The position numbers were made by a program, and so were the translations under genes. Below are positions 1 through 9,701 of a stretch of DNA of 64,000 bases, piece after piece; position 1 is the stretch's first letter, and every line of letters begins with the position of its first letter. Location of the stretch: NCBI GenBank assembly GCA_026636295.1, contig CP089452.1, positions 372,001 to 436,000 on the forward strand, read 5' to 3'. The DNA is from Medakamo hakoo (Eukaryota; Chlorophyta; Trebouxiophyceae; Coccomyxaceae). Under the pieces are notes generated by a model, which saw only the letters and a program-made list of their open reading frames with translations, made no database searches and was not told the origin of the DNA.

Positions 1-1385
1 TTTTCGTCGCTGGCACGGCGACGGCCGCCGCCGTGGGCGTCCTGGCCGGCGGGCGCGCCGCGCTCGCGGGCGGCGGCTGGCTCGCCCTCCTCGCCGCCCT
101 CTCCGTCCTCCCGCTGCGCGAACCGGGCCGCCTGGCCGCCGCCTTCACCCGTTTTTCGATGATTGCCGCCGGCCGCTACTTCTCGCTCTCCGTCGTGTAC
201 GAGGACGAGGCGGCCCTGCTGCGGAACGCGGGCCGCCCGCACGTCCTGGCGTACGCGCCGCACTCGGCCATGCCCGTCGGCCTCCCCGTCGCCCTGTGCG
301 AGTTCTCGCCGCTGTGCCACCCGGTGTGGGGGCGGGTGCGCACCCTGGCGTCCAGCACGGTGAGGCGGGAGGGAGGGAGGGAGGGAGGGAGGGAGGGGTG
401 AGACGGGGGGCGGAGAGCGGCTAGAGAGCGGGGATGGTGAGGAGGGAGGGAGGGCGGTGGGGGAGAGCGGCACGTGCGCTCCAGCCCCGCGGGGGCGGGC
501 AGGCACGGGGCCCAACAGAGTGCCGGCACCACTCGGCCGTGCGCCAGGGCAGGGAGCGCGACGTGTGCCACTCCACGGGGGCCCGTGCCTGGCCCAGGAC
601 TCTCCTGGCCGGCGCCGGCCGGCTCTGCACGGGCCCTGTCCTTTTTTTGCGGGGCCGTCCCTGCCCCCGTGCGGGCGCGCCAGAAGGGTTGGGGCAAAAC
701 CACACTCACGCCCACCCCACCACCCCACCACCCTCGGCAGTGTTTCTCCATCCCCATCGTCCGCCACCTCTGGTTTTGGCTGGGCTCCCGCCCCGCCACC
801 GCCAGCGGCGCCGCCCGCCTCTTGCGCGCCGGCCACACCGTCGCCCTGACCCCGGGCGGCGTGCGCGAGTGCGGCCTCCTCAAAAAAGGGCGAGAGACCG
901 TCTACCTCAAACGCCGCACGGGCTTCATCCGCCTGGCCCTGGCGGCCGGCGCCCCCATCGTCCCCGTCTTTTGCTTTGGCCAGACGGAAGCGTACTCCTT
1001 TGCGCTGGCGGGCCCCCCCCTCATGCCGCGGAAGTGGGCGGCCCGCCTGGCAAAGGCCCTGCGGTTCTGGCCCATGCTGATGTGGGGCGTCGCCGGCTCG
1101 CCCCTGCCCCACCGCGTGAAGCTGACGGTCGTCGTGGGCAAGCCCATCGAGGTGCCGGCCGAGTTTGTGGGCGGCGAGCGGGAGGCGTCGCCGCGGCGGG
1201 GTGGCGGCGGCCCGCGGTGGCGTGGCGGCGGCGGCGCCCAGCCGCCGTCGTCGCCCACCAAACAGCAGCCGTCCCGGGACGCCATTGCCGCCGTGCACGC
1301 GGCGTACCTGGAAGCCGTGGAACGCATGTATGCGCGGCACGCGGCCGCGTGTGGCGCGGGCGACGTGCCGTTGGTCGTGATGTGA
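1..1385 (+). CDS. DGAT2-family diacylglycerol acyltransferase (5' partial)
   Basis: This is the 3' part of a DAGAT/DGAT2-family acyltransferase, which makes triacylglycerol from diacylglycerol and acyl-CoA at the ER. Frame is open from position 3 and runs off the left edge. Exon A ends at 359 (donor GTGAGG) and exon B is 741-1385, both phase 0. A hydrophobic stretch at about 50-125 is probably the membrane hairpin. The active-site block reads YAPHSAMPVG, where animal enzymes have HPHG and plant enzymes EPHS. Exon B carries the family blocks TPGGVREC, RRTGFIRLAL and PIVPVFCFGQTE. A Gly/Ser/Arg-rich insert near 1180-1275 interrupts the C-terminal part before the final helix. The family call is firm. 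DGAT2 versus a monoacylglycerol or wax-ester acyltransferase of the same fold is not decided by sequence. Confidence 0.88.
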
Positions 1386-1699
1386 GGGAGGCGGGGGTGG
1401 GGTTTGGTCAGTCGTCTGCCCCCACCGCGAGCGCCTCTGTGCCCCTTTTCGCCCCCTTCCCTTTTCTGAAGTGTGTGTGTTTCTTATGTGCGGCCGTAGG
1501 CGCCCACCTCTTCTCTTTTAGAACTGCTCTGCTTGCGCGTGTTTTCTAGGCGGATGCGTGTGTTTGTGTGTGTTTGTGTGAGCGTTTCCTGTTAGGCTAG
1601 CCCCGTGTTCTTGCCTCCTCTGTTTCTCTCTCCCGCTCTTCACACCACCGTACTGCCAAAAAAAGCTCCCCGGTCAACCTCCACACGCTCAAAGCCGCC
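1386..1699. other. intergenic spacer, 3' end of DGAT2 and upstream of the 69-aa gene
   Basis: A T- and GT-rich stretch holding the probable 3' UTR of the acyltransferase gene, including TGTGTTTGTGTGTGTTTGTG near 1557-1580, and the promoter or 5' UTR of the next gene. I see no coding signal in it. Confidence 0.5.
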
Positions 1700-2100
1700 A
1701 TGGCATTGATCCCCATCGCCAAAGCCGCCCCGCCGGTGCTCTCAGCCGTCTTCTTCTCCGCGCTTGCGTACAAATTCACCCCGACGTGGACCAGGCCCAT
1801 CAGCGAACAGACAGAGGGCTGGGCGACCGCGGACGCTCGTTACCGGATGGCCTGCCCGCGCCAAGCCTCGTCCAAGCCAGGTGCGTGTTCTTTTTTGCTT
1901 TGACAGAGAGTCTGAGATCGCAGAGCCCCATTTCCGAAGACGGGATGGCGGAGACGACGCCCGGGTGCGGGTCCGCGCCGGCCGAGGCACTTGCTCTTGG
2001 CATGGGGGCCGAGTTGTTTTTTCCCGGTACCGACTGTGCTCACGTTTTCGCCCTCCCCACACACCCTGCAGTCGAGCTCAACCCGCTGTCCCACTGGTAG
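1700..2100 (+). CDS. small single-pass membrane protein, 69 aa, two exons
   Basis: Exon 1 is 1700-1880 and ends in phase 1 before GTGCGT. Exon 2 is 2072-2100 after CCTGCAG and restores frame, ending VELNPLSHW then TAG. The product is 69 aa: MALIPIAKAAPPVLSAVFF begins a short N-terminus with one hydrophobic segment (about residues 10-24), followed by a polar tail with PTWTRPISEQTEGW and ADARYRM. Size and layout resemble accessory subunits of mitochondrial respiratory complexes, but I do not recognise the family, so that is only an inference. The exact frame restoration across the intron and the ATG in a clean context are the reasons to call it a gene. Confidence 0.6.
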
Positions 2101-2409
2101 AACGGCAGACAAGGTGGCGGACCGTGTCTGCCAACGAAGGCGGCAGAAAGGTGGGAGGTGGCCGGGTAAGGGTGCCGCGCATAGGCACCAATGCATAGAC
2201 TCTGCGAGTCGCGCGTGCGCGCGTCGCACCTGGCGGGCGATGCGGCCCCGGGGCCCCTTCCAGCCACCATCCCCTTCGCCCCCCATCAATTTTCTCCTGT
2301 GTGTAACGTTACTCAGACAAACCCAACAAATCGCGACGGCTCACAAATGACACGGCCACAACTCTCTCCCCGCAATGCCCCGCCCCCTCCCCACTCTTAT
2401 CGTCAACAC
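2101..2409. other. tail-to-tail spacer
   Basis: Between two converging genes. It holds both 3' UTRs; no further open frame with coding character is visible. Confidence 0.5.
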
Positions 2410-4870
2410 TCACTCGACCCGCGCCCCCTCCGCCGCCGGCAGGGCGCGTTCCAGGCTCTTCTTCCGCCAGGCAGACACCCACTCCCGCGCCTCGCGCACG
2501 TTCTCCGGCGCCTCCGGCGCGACGACAGCCCCGCGCCCGTCGTCAGGCGCGGGCGCCCGGGCGGCGCCCTTACCCAGCTTCTCAGCTTCGGCCGCGCTGC
2601 GCACCGTGCCGCCCCTCTCTGCCGCGCGCGCGGCCGCCACCCGCGGGTCGGCCAGCACCTGGGCCGCCTCCTCCTCCGACGGCGGAGCCGGCGGCGGGGC
2701 CGGCGCCGGCAGGGGCGGCAGCCCAGCCAGCGGCCGGGCCCGGTCCGTGACGGTCCCCAGCCACAGGGAGGCCAGGGGCGGCGACGGCAGGCTCGCGTTC
2801 GCGGCCGGCGGGCCGCGCAGGATTTCGACCGTTTTCCCGGCCGCGGCCGGCGACGCCAGCGCCGACACCGCCACCTTGGCCGCGTCGGCGCGGGTGAGCA
2901 CGCCCGACACCGTGTCGCCCTGGCGCAGCTCCAGCGGGCCCAGGGGTGGCAGGGGAGGCGGTTTGGGCGGGCCGCCGCCGCCAGCGGGCGGCCCCGCCGC
3001 CTCAGACACCAGGGCGGCGTCGCCGTCCCCTTTGGGCGCGTCCAAATCATCCCGGAAGCCCGTGCACCGCAGGACGGCGTACGGCAGCCCGCACGCCCGC
3101 ACGGACGCTTCGCCCACGTACTTCCAGTTGAGGGCGCCGCCCGGGTTGAGGCGGACGATGGGCACGTCGGCCGACCGGGCGGACGCGTCGTCGCCCAGCC
3201 GCGCGTTGCGCTCCGTGGCCGCGGACGTCAGGAGGACGATGGACGGGCGGGGGGAGGTGAAGGCTTTGATGCCGCCGGCCAGCTCCAGCGTGAATTTGCC
3301 CGGGACGGCGCGCGGGTTGGGGGCGCCTGCGGTGTGTGTGGGGGTGAGAGAGGGAGGGAAGGGAGAGGAGGACGGGCGTGAGATTGGATTCCCCGGACAG
3401 GGGAGGGGCAAAACACGCCTCTCTCACCAGCCCCCCCCCCCCCCCCCCAAAACAAAAGGCGCACCATCGTACTCGAACCGGGACAGGACCAGGCCAAAGG
3501 ACCGGATGCCGCGCCCGTCCAGCGGCGGCGCGGCCGGGTCGTACCGGGCCCGCTTGGTCGGCACGAACGCGTGCCAGGGCAGGTAGACGGTGCTCCACCC
3601 GCCGCCCGGGTCGGTGTCGACCAGGGCTTGGTACGTCGACTCCGGCACGTCTTCCTGGTCTGCCGTCTTGATGTTGAGTTTGAAGGTCTGGCCGCCGCCG
3701 GACGCGCACCGCAGCGTCAGCGCGATGCCGGCCGCGCCCGACAGGTCCAGCGTGCCGAGGGCGCCCTTGCGCGTGCGCGCCCCGCAAAAGCCGCCGCCCT
3801 CGTACACGAGGTCGCCCGCCCACACAGCGCCGGCCCCGCCGGGGAAGGACGCGGCCGCGGCGTCGGGCTCGGCGGGTTGGAGGGAGGACGACGACGACCC
3901 GCCCATGATGACGTCGTCCAGCGGTTCCCAGGTGGCCACGTCGGACGGCGTGCCCATGGGCAGGACGAGCGAGGTCGGCGGCGGGGACGTGGGCGGGGGC
4001 GGGGGCGGGAGGGCCGACGCCGCGGCCGCCGCGACCGCCGCCACGCCCTTGGCGTCCACGGCCTCCGGCGTCATGCCGTCTGGGTAGCCCATGCCACCCC
4101 CCTGCGCGCTGGGCAGGCGAGCAAAGACGGGGCCGACGGCCAGGACGGCCTGGGACACGGACGCCCAGAGGGCGGGCGCGGTCAGGGTCGCGGTGTCGGT
4201 CACGTCCAGGCCGCCCTCCACCACGAGCGTGGGCTGCCCGGGCGCGCCCGCCTGCACGCCTTCGCTCAACCCCTGCGTTTTCAGGGCGTCGCGGACGCGG
4301 TCGGCGTCCCGCCCCGCCGCGACGACGGACCGGCCGGCCGCCAGGGCCGCGGCCACGACGGCCCGGCCGAGCTTGCCCGACGCGCCCACCACCAGCACGG
4401 AGTCCGGGCCGCGCGGGGGCGGGCCCGCGGGCTGTGCGGGCGTGTTGGGCGCAAAGGACAGCGCCGGCGCGGCGTCGCCGTCGGCGGACGCGCCGCGCAG
4501 GGCCGCGACGACGGTGGCGGCCAGGCCGGCGAGGACTGACGCGGATGGGAGTGGGTGGGAGAGAGGAGGTTGGGAGGGTGAGTGCAGAGGCGATTGCGCG
4601 CGCTTTGCGTCCGTTTACCGCACGCATTCCGCACACACACTCACACACACCTGCGACCAGGGCGCCCACAGCCTCAGGAGGCGCGGCCGACAGGGAGGAA
4701 GCCAGGCCGGTCGGGTCGCCCGCGGACGGAAGGGTGGGAGAACGACGCGACGGCGCGGCGCGGCGCGCAGCGGCCGCGGTCGGACGCAGCGGGGTGGTGG
4801 CGGCGCACCGGGTCGGGCGGGAGGCCAGAACGGCTCTCTGGGAGCCGCACGCGGCCAGGGTCACGCGCAT
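2410..4870 (-). CDS. HCF173: HCF173-like plastid protein (SDR + CIA30 domain), psbA translation factor
   Basis: Exons on the minus strand are 4870-4651, 4535-3465 and 3326-2410, phases 1 and 1, giving 735 aa. The N-terminus (MRVTLAACGSQRAVLASRP) is basic, hydroxylated and plastid transit-like. An atypical SDR Rossmann core begins with VVGASGKLGRAVVAA (about 121-135, GxxGxxG). A CIA30 domain follows from about 270, recognisable by DDVIMGGSSSS, FKLNIKT and WSTVYLPWHAFVPTKRARY. The SDR fold resumes after it (IVLLTSAATERNARL, LNWKYVGEASVRACGLPY, VLRCTGF). That CIA30-inside-SDR arrangement is the hallmark of HCF173, which binds the psbA mRNA 5' UTR and activates D1 translation. The second intron contains an 18-base C run on the plus strand. 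The gene diverges from the carbonic anhydrase gene across 139 bp. Confidence 0.86.
3431..3448. repeat. homopolymer C18 tract inside HCF173 intron 2
   Basis: Eighteen consecutive C on the plus strand (a G run in the transcript) lie 16 bases inside the donor of the minus-strand HCF173 intron. Length in the assembly may be unreliable. Confidence 0.85.
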
Positions 4871-5009
4871 TGTGAGGGATGTTATTCGGAGGGGACGCGG
4901 CGGGGGGACGGAGCACCGGGCCGTGAGGAAACAAAACACGCGTGTGGTCGCCTAGCCTCCAGACGCCTTTTGCGACGAGGCGTAGGTTCTCTTCGCCTGT
5001 CGCAACACA
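4871..5009. promoter_or_regulatory. divergent promoter, HCF173 / beta-carbonic anhydrase
   Basis: Only 139 bp separate the two start codons, so the sequence must contain both 5' UTRs and promoters. No TATA box was recognised. The inference of shared regulation rests on geometry alone. Confidence 0.5.
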
Positions 5010-6752
5010 ATGCCCGAGTCCAAGGTGTGTGTGAGCGCGGCGGCCCCTCAACTCGCCACCCATTCTAGTCTCTGAATGACCGGCTCTTCAGCCGGCGCGA
5101 CGGAATGGACCGGAGTGCTTCTGCCCGGCCCACACAGCGCCGCCTTTCCTTTCTCGCGCTCACGTTTTTTTTTCAATTGCACTCGCCGACCCACACACGC
5201 CGCCCCACACCCACACAGGATGACGACCGCTCCAACCGGGGCGTCCGCTTCGCGGACCCGGCGTCGACCCCTACACCGGCGCCGCCGACGCAGCAGGGCC
5301 CACGCGGTTCCATCGACGGCGGGTCGCGCCCGTCTGCGAGTGGCGGACCGCCGCACTCGGCCTCGCGCACTGATGACGCCGTCCTGCGGGCGCGGGCGCG
5401 GGAAGCCCTGGCCCAGCTGATGGAAGGGCATGAGAGATTCCAACAGGTGAGGGTGGAACGAGAGCAGGGTGGGGGCGGTGCTTGTCCGCGGCCGCCCCCC
5501 CTTTTTTTCCATCGTCCCCGCTCATCCCCATCCCGCCCTCGACCCACGCACACAGGGCGCCCTCCTCCGGTGCCGGGCCGACCCCGCCACGCTCGCCGAC
5601 TTGCGCGACGCGCCGTGCGACCCCGTTGCCGTCGTCCTGGCCTGCTCCGACGCCCGCGTCCCGCCCGAACTCATTTTCGATGCGGGGCTGGGAGACCTGC
5701 ACGTCGTGCGCGTCGCGGGGCCCGTGCTCACCGCGCCCTCCGCCTCGTCCTCCTCCGCCGCGTTGACCGGCTCGTCGTCCTCGGGCCGCCCGCCGGCCGA
5801 CATCGTGGCCGCGTCCGTGGTGGAACCCCTGCGCTCGGGAGGCACGCGCCTGGTCCTGGTCCTGGGCCACACGCGCTGCCCGGCCGTCGCGCGCGCGATC
5901 GAAGCGTGGAGCGCCGCGCGCGCCGCGTCCTCGTCCTCCCCCGCCGCCGGCGCGCCGCCGTCCTTCTCGCGCCGGTCGCCGTCGCCGGGCGTGGACGCGG
6001 CCCGGGCGGCGGCGGCGTGTCCTCCGCCCGGCACGACCGCGTTCGCGGCGGCGGCAGCCGCCGTCGCGACGCGCAAACCCCCACCGCCGGCCGAGCGTGG
6101 GTTTTCGGGCTGGCTGCGCCGCACCTTCTCCCCACGGAACGCCAGCAGCGGGCGCAAAGCCGTGAGTGCCGGCGGCGGGGCTGCCACACCGCCGTCTGAC
6201 GGCCCCCCACCCCTGTACCGGCCGTCCGCCAACCCGCTGGCCGCCCTGACGGATGGGCTGGCGGCCGCGGTCGACGCCGTCGCGCGCGGCGTGCGCGGCC
6301 ACAGCACGCCCAGCGGAGGCGGTGGCAAAGCCGGGTCGGATTCCGAGGATGGCGCGGCGGCGGCGCGTGCTGCTCGCGCCTCCCGCCTGCGCACGCAGGA
6401 CTCGCTGGCGATCGCGCACGCTCGCTTGGACAAAGCGAAGGCAAAGGCCGCGGCGCCCAAGGGAGGCGGCTCTCTCACCAGCAGCAAGGAAAAGGCTGGA
6501 GCCGTGCCTCCTCCGCCTGCCCAACCTGCCTCTTCATCCGCCTGTGTCGACGACGTGGTGGCCGCCCACGTGAAACTGACCGTGTCGGCCGTGCTGCGCG
6601 CCGTCGCGCGCGCGCTGCCGCCCGCGTCCGCGCGCGAGGTTTTAGTCGCCGGCGCTGTGTACGACCTAGACGCGGGCACGGCGCGTTTGTTGAGGGTTGG
6701 GTGGACGAGTGGCCGCGATTTTTACTACGACCGGCTGGAGAGCGCGGACTGA
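5010..6752 (+). CDS. beta-class carbonic anhydrase with large low-complexity insert
   Basis: Exons 5010-5024, 5219-5446 and 5556-6752, all phase 0, encode 479 aa. The enzyme would interconvert CO2 and bicarbonate. Zinc ligands are visible: Cys111 in ACSDARVPPELIFDAGLGD (with the Asp113-Arg115 dyad), His186 and Cys189 in LVLGHTRCPAV. The C-terminal part, VVAAHVKLTVSAVLRAV to GAVYDLDAGTARLLRVG, matches the family's last helix and strand. Between Cys189 and that part lies an insert of roughly 200 residues rich in Ala, Ser, Pro and Lys, and a shorter Ser/Ala insert sits after VVRVAGPVLT. Typical enzymes are 200-330 aa. There is no obvious transit peptide, so a cytosolic location is possible. The first exon codes only MPESK. 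Confidence 0.87.
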
Positions 6753-7279
6753 GGGCGTGCGCGCCCGGAAAAGGGATGCGCGGACGGAATGGGGTGGGAT
6801 GGGGGGAGGGCGTGGGGTTGGCATGGGGACAGGGAGCGGGGAGAGGGTGCTGTGTGAGGTCAACCAGGCCGTCTCGCCTTGTCTTTGCAAGGATCACACA
6901 CGCCGGGGATGCGCTGGGCTGGGGCGGCCGCGCGACCGGCCGAACCGGCGAGGCGGACGGCCCCGGGGAAGGCAAAACCTCCCATCCAGCCGCTGCTGGA
7001 GTCCGGGGGAGTGGGGCCAGGGAGTGGTTGGGGCCGGCGTAGGAGCACCAGAGCGTCAGGTTGCAACATGCTATCTTTTTCATTGGGTTTGGGGATGGCC
7101 GGCGGGCTCGGCGGGGTGGGCGCGCGCCCCAAAACATGCCGCGAAGCAGGCAACACGGGGTTTTTGGTACCGACGGCACCGCAGACGGCGTCTGCCCCTT
7201 CTTCACAGCTCTCTTCCCTTTGTTTCGCTGAGGACAGGGCCCTGGCCGCCCGCCCTCGCACACCCTTTTTCTCGCGTTC
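6753..7279. other. spacer between carbonic anhydrase and RR-TZF genes
   Basis: Tandem spacer of about 0.5 kb with G-rich runs at its left end. It must hold the 3' UTR of one gene and the promoter of the next. Overlapping open frames on both strands show no family resemblance. Confidence 0.45.
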
Positions 7280-9701
7280 ATGCTGCCAGAAGTCTCAAGC
7301 TCCAGCCTGGGCGCCGGCGGCGGCGCCAGCACGGCCTGGTGGGGCGGGCTGGAAGTCGAGGCCCACGCATGCGCGGCGCCCCCGCCCGCGCCCGCGCCGC
7401 TTCCCACCGGTCCCGCCACCCTGGATCCCCGCTGGCCGCAGGCGCCGCATGACGATTCGGCGCCCCTGTACGCCACAGACGACTTTCGGATCTATGGGTT
7501 CAAGGTGCGGGCGGTGGTGCGGGCCGTGTCGCGGCGCGGAGAAAATCCCAGAGAGCACGAGCATGGCACACTCGCACCGACGTTCACCAACACCCGCCGA
7601 AAATCCACACAGGTCGCCGCCTGCGCCAAGACGTACGCCCACGATTTCACGACCTGCCCGTTTGCGCACCCAGGTGAGGTCGTTGAGGGGGGGTGGCCCG
7701 GGTGTCTGCCCGCCGGAACCAGCCCGGAATCCGTGGCGGACGGGGGAACAGGGGCGAGCGGCCGGCCCCCGCGCGCGGCTTCCTCACGGCCGGTCCCTCC
7801 CTCCCCAAAATCCCTCCCCAAATCCACGACAGGCGAGAAAGCCCTGCGCCGTGACCCTCGTTCCGGAGTTTACACGGGCATCGCGTGCCCGGACATGAAA
7901 AAGGTGGGGGTGGGCAGTGTTTTGGGGGCGGCGGGCGAGGCGACGGGAGAGGAGGATGTGTGGGGGACCGGCTTCCGAGCGGACAACCACGGCCGACAAA
8001 CCTCTCCCACACCTCCCCCACACGCCCATCCCCGTTACGTAACACTCTCACAAACACACACACACATGAACACACACACACAGACCGGCCTGTGCCACCG
8101 GGGCGAGCGGTGCTACGCGTGCCACTCCGTGTTCGAGTACTGGCTGCACCCGACCCGGTGCGTCGTCGTGGCCGGGCGCGCGGCGGTGTTTTTCTCCATG
8201 CCGCCTCACCCCCCACCGCTCACAAATCCTTTTTCCATCCGACCCCCTCCACTCCTCCAGGTACCGCACCCAGGTGTGCAATGACGGCCCGCGCTGCACG
8301 CGGCGCATCTGCTTCTTTGCGCACTCGCCCGCCGAGCTGCGGTCCGGCGCGCCGAAACCGGCGCTGCCGCCCGAAGCGGCGGCTGGGCTGGCGGCGGAAG
8401 CGGCCGCGCGCGCGACTGCCACCTCCACGGCCCTGGCCGCGGCCGCGGCTGCTGCCGTCCGCGCGGGCGGCAGCCTGCCGGCTGGGCTAGGGACGGGTCT
8501 GCCGCCCGCGCCGCACCTGCCGGCAGCGCCGCTGGCCCACCGCCCGGCGTCGGACGACGGGTCCGGCTCCAGCGGCAGCGGCGGGTGCGCCCACCACCCG
8601 GGGCCCCCACTCGCCGACGCGTCCGCGTCCGCGCCGCGGCCGCGGGCCCGCGGTGCGCGCGGTGGCGCGCGCGCGCGTGCGGCCGCTGCTCGGGCGGCCG
8701 CTGCGGCCGCGGCCGCCGCCGCCGCCGCCGGCGCGGCCCTGGCGGGAACGTCTCCTCCGTCGCACGCCGGCTGGGGCGGGGGCCGGCCGTGGGGCGCCGC
8801 CCCGCCCTCCTCCGCCGGCTGGTTGTCGGCCGGCTCGCCCCGCTCCCCGTCGGGCGCGTCCCTGGGCTCGCTGGGCGGCGGGTTCGACTCCCTGGCCTCG
8901 GCGGCCGACCTGGCGGCCGCCCTGCGGAGCGCGTCCCTGGGCCCGGGCGACGCGTGGGCCGGGGGCGCCCGCGCGCCTGCCCCGGCCGCGACGCCGCCCC
9001 GCCGGTCCGCGTTTGAGTCGTCCCGCGCTGTGGGGGGCCTGCCACCTCAGTCTCCCACCAGCTGGGTGCCGCCGTACCCGCACGCGGCGCCGTGGCAGCC
9101 CCAACAACAACCGCCGTGGCCAGGCGCGCACCTCCCCCACCCCCTCCCCGGCCGCGCGTCTGCCGACTTCCCGGCGGCCGCCGAAGACCGGGCGGCGGAC
9201 ATGGGCGGGGCGGCGGCCCTGGACGCGGAAGCCCGGCGCCGGCGGTCGGCCAGCATGGCCGTGCCGGCGGGCGGCGGCGGCGGCGGTCCGTCGGGTGCGG
9301 CGCCTCACCACCACCAACACCACCCGCCGGTCGGCGGGTCGTGGCACGGCGGCGGCGGCGCGCCTGACGACGACGACGACGACGCGCCCGTCTCCTTACG
9401 CCTGGCGTCCTTGCGCTTGCAAGTCGCCATGGCCGAAGAGGAAGAAGCCCGGGCGGCCCTGGCCAAAGCGTGCGGGCGTGGCGTGGCGGTCCCAGCCGCC
9501 GCCTCCCCGCCCCTGTCCCGCCCGTCCCTGTCCCTCGGCCTGTCGTCGTCGCCTGTGTGGGGCCCGTCCTCGCCGCCCGAGTCGGCGGGCTGGCCGGACA
9601 CGGCGCCGGCTTTGGCTTCGACATCGCTGGAAGACGCCCGGCGCGTGCGCGCGTTCCTCGCCGGCGGCGCGGCGGCCGCGCCGCCACCGCCGTCTTCGTA
9701 A
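7280..9701 (+). CDS. plant-type RR-TZF CCCH zinc finger protein
   Basis: Five exons: 7280-7504, 7613-7673, 7833-7903, 8084-8157 and 8261-9701. Phases 0, 1, 0 and 2 join cleanly to 623 aa. The spliced zinc region starts DDFRIYGFK, then gives the plant RR motif C-x5-H-x4-C-x3-H ([16 protein letters not shown]). It continues with [16 protein letters not shown], a first CCCH finger C-x8-C-x5-C-x3-H ([16 protein letters not shown]...H), [16 protein letters not shown], and a second finger C-x5-C-x4-C-x3-H ending [15 protein letters not shown] proteins bind mRNA and act in stress granules and P-bodies in plants. The C-terminal 450 residues are Ala/Gly/Pro/Ser-rich and probably disordered, with short acidic and His runs. 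The zinc region is split over five exons while the tail is a single exon. Confidence 0.88.
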
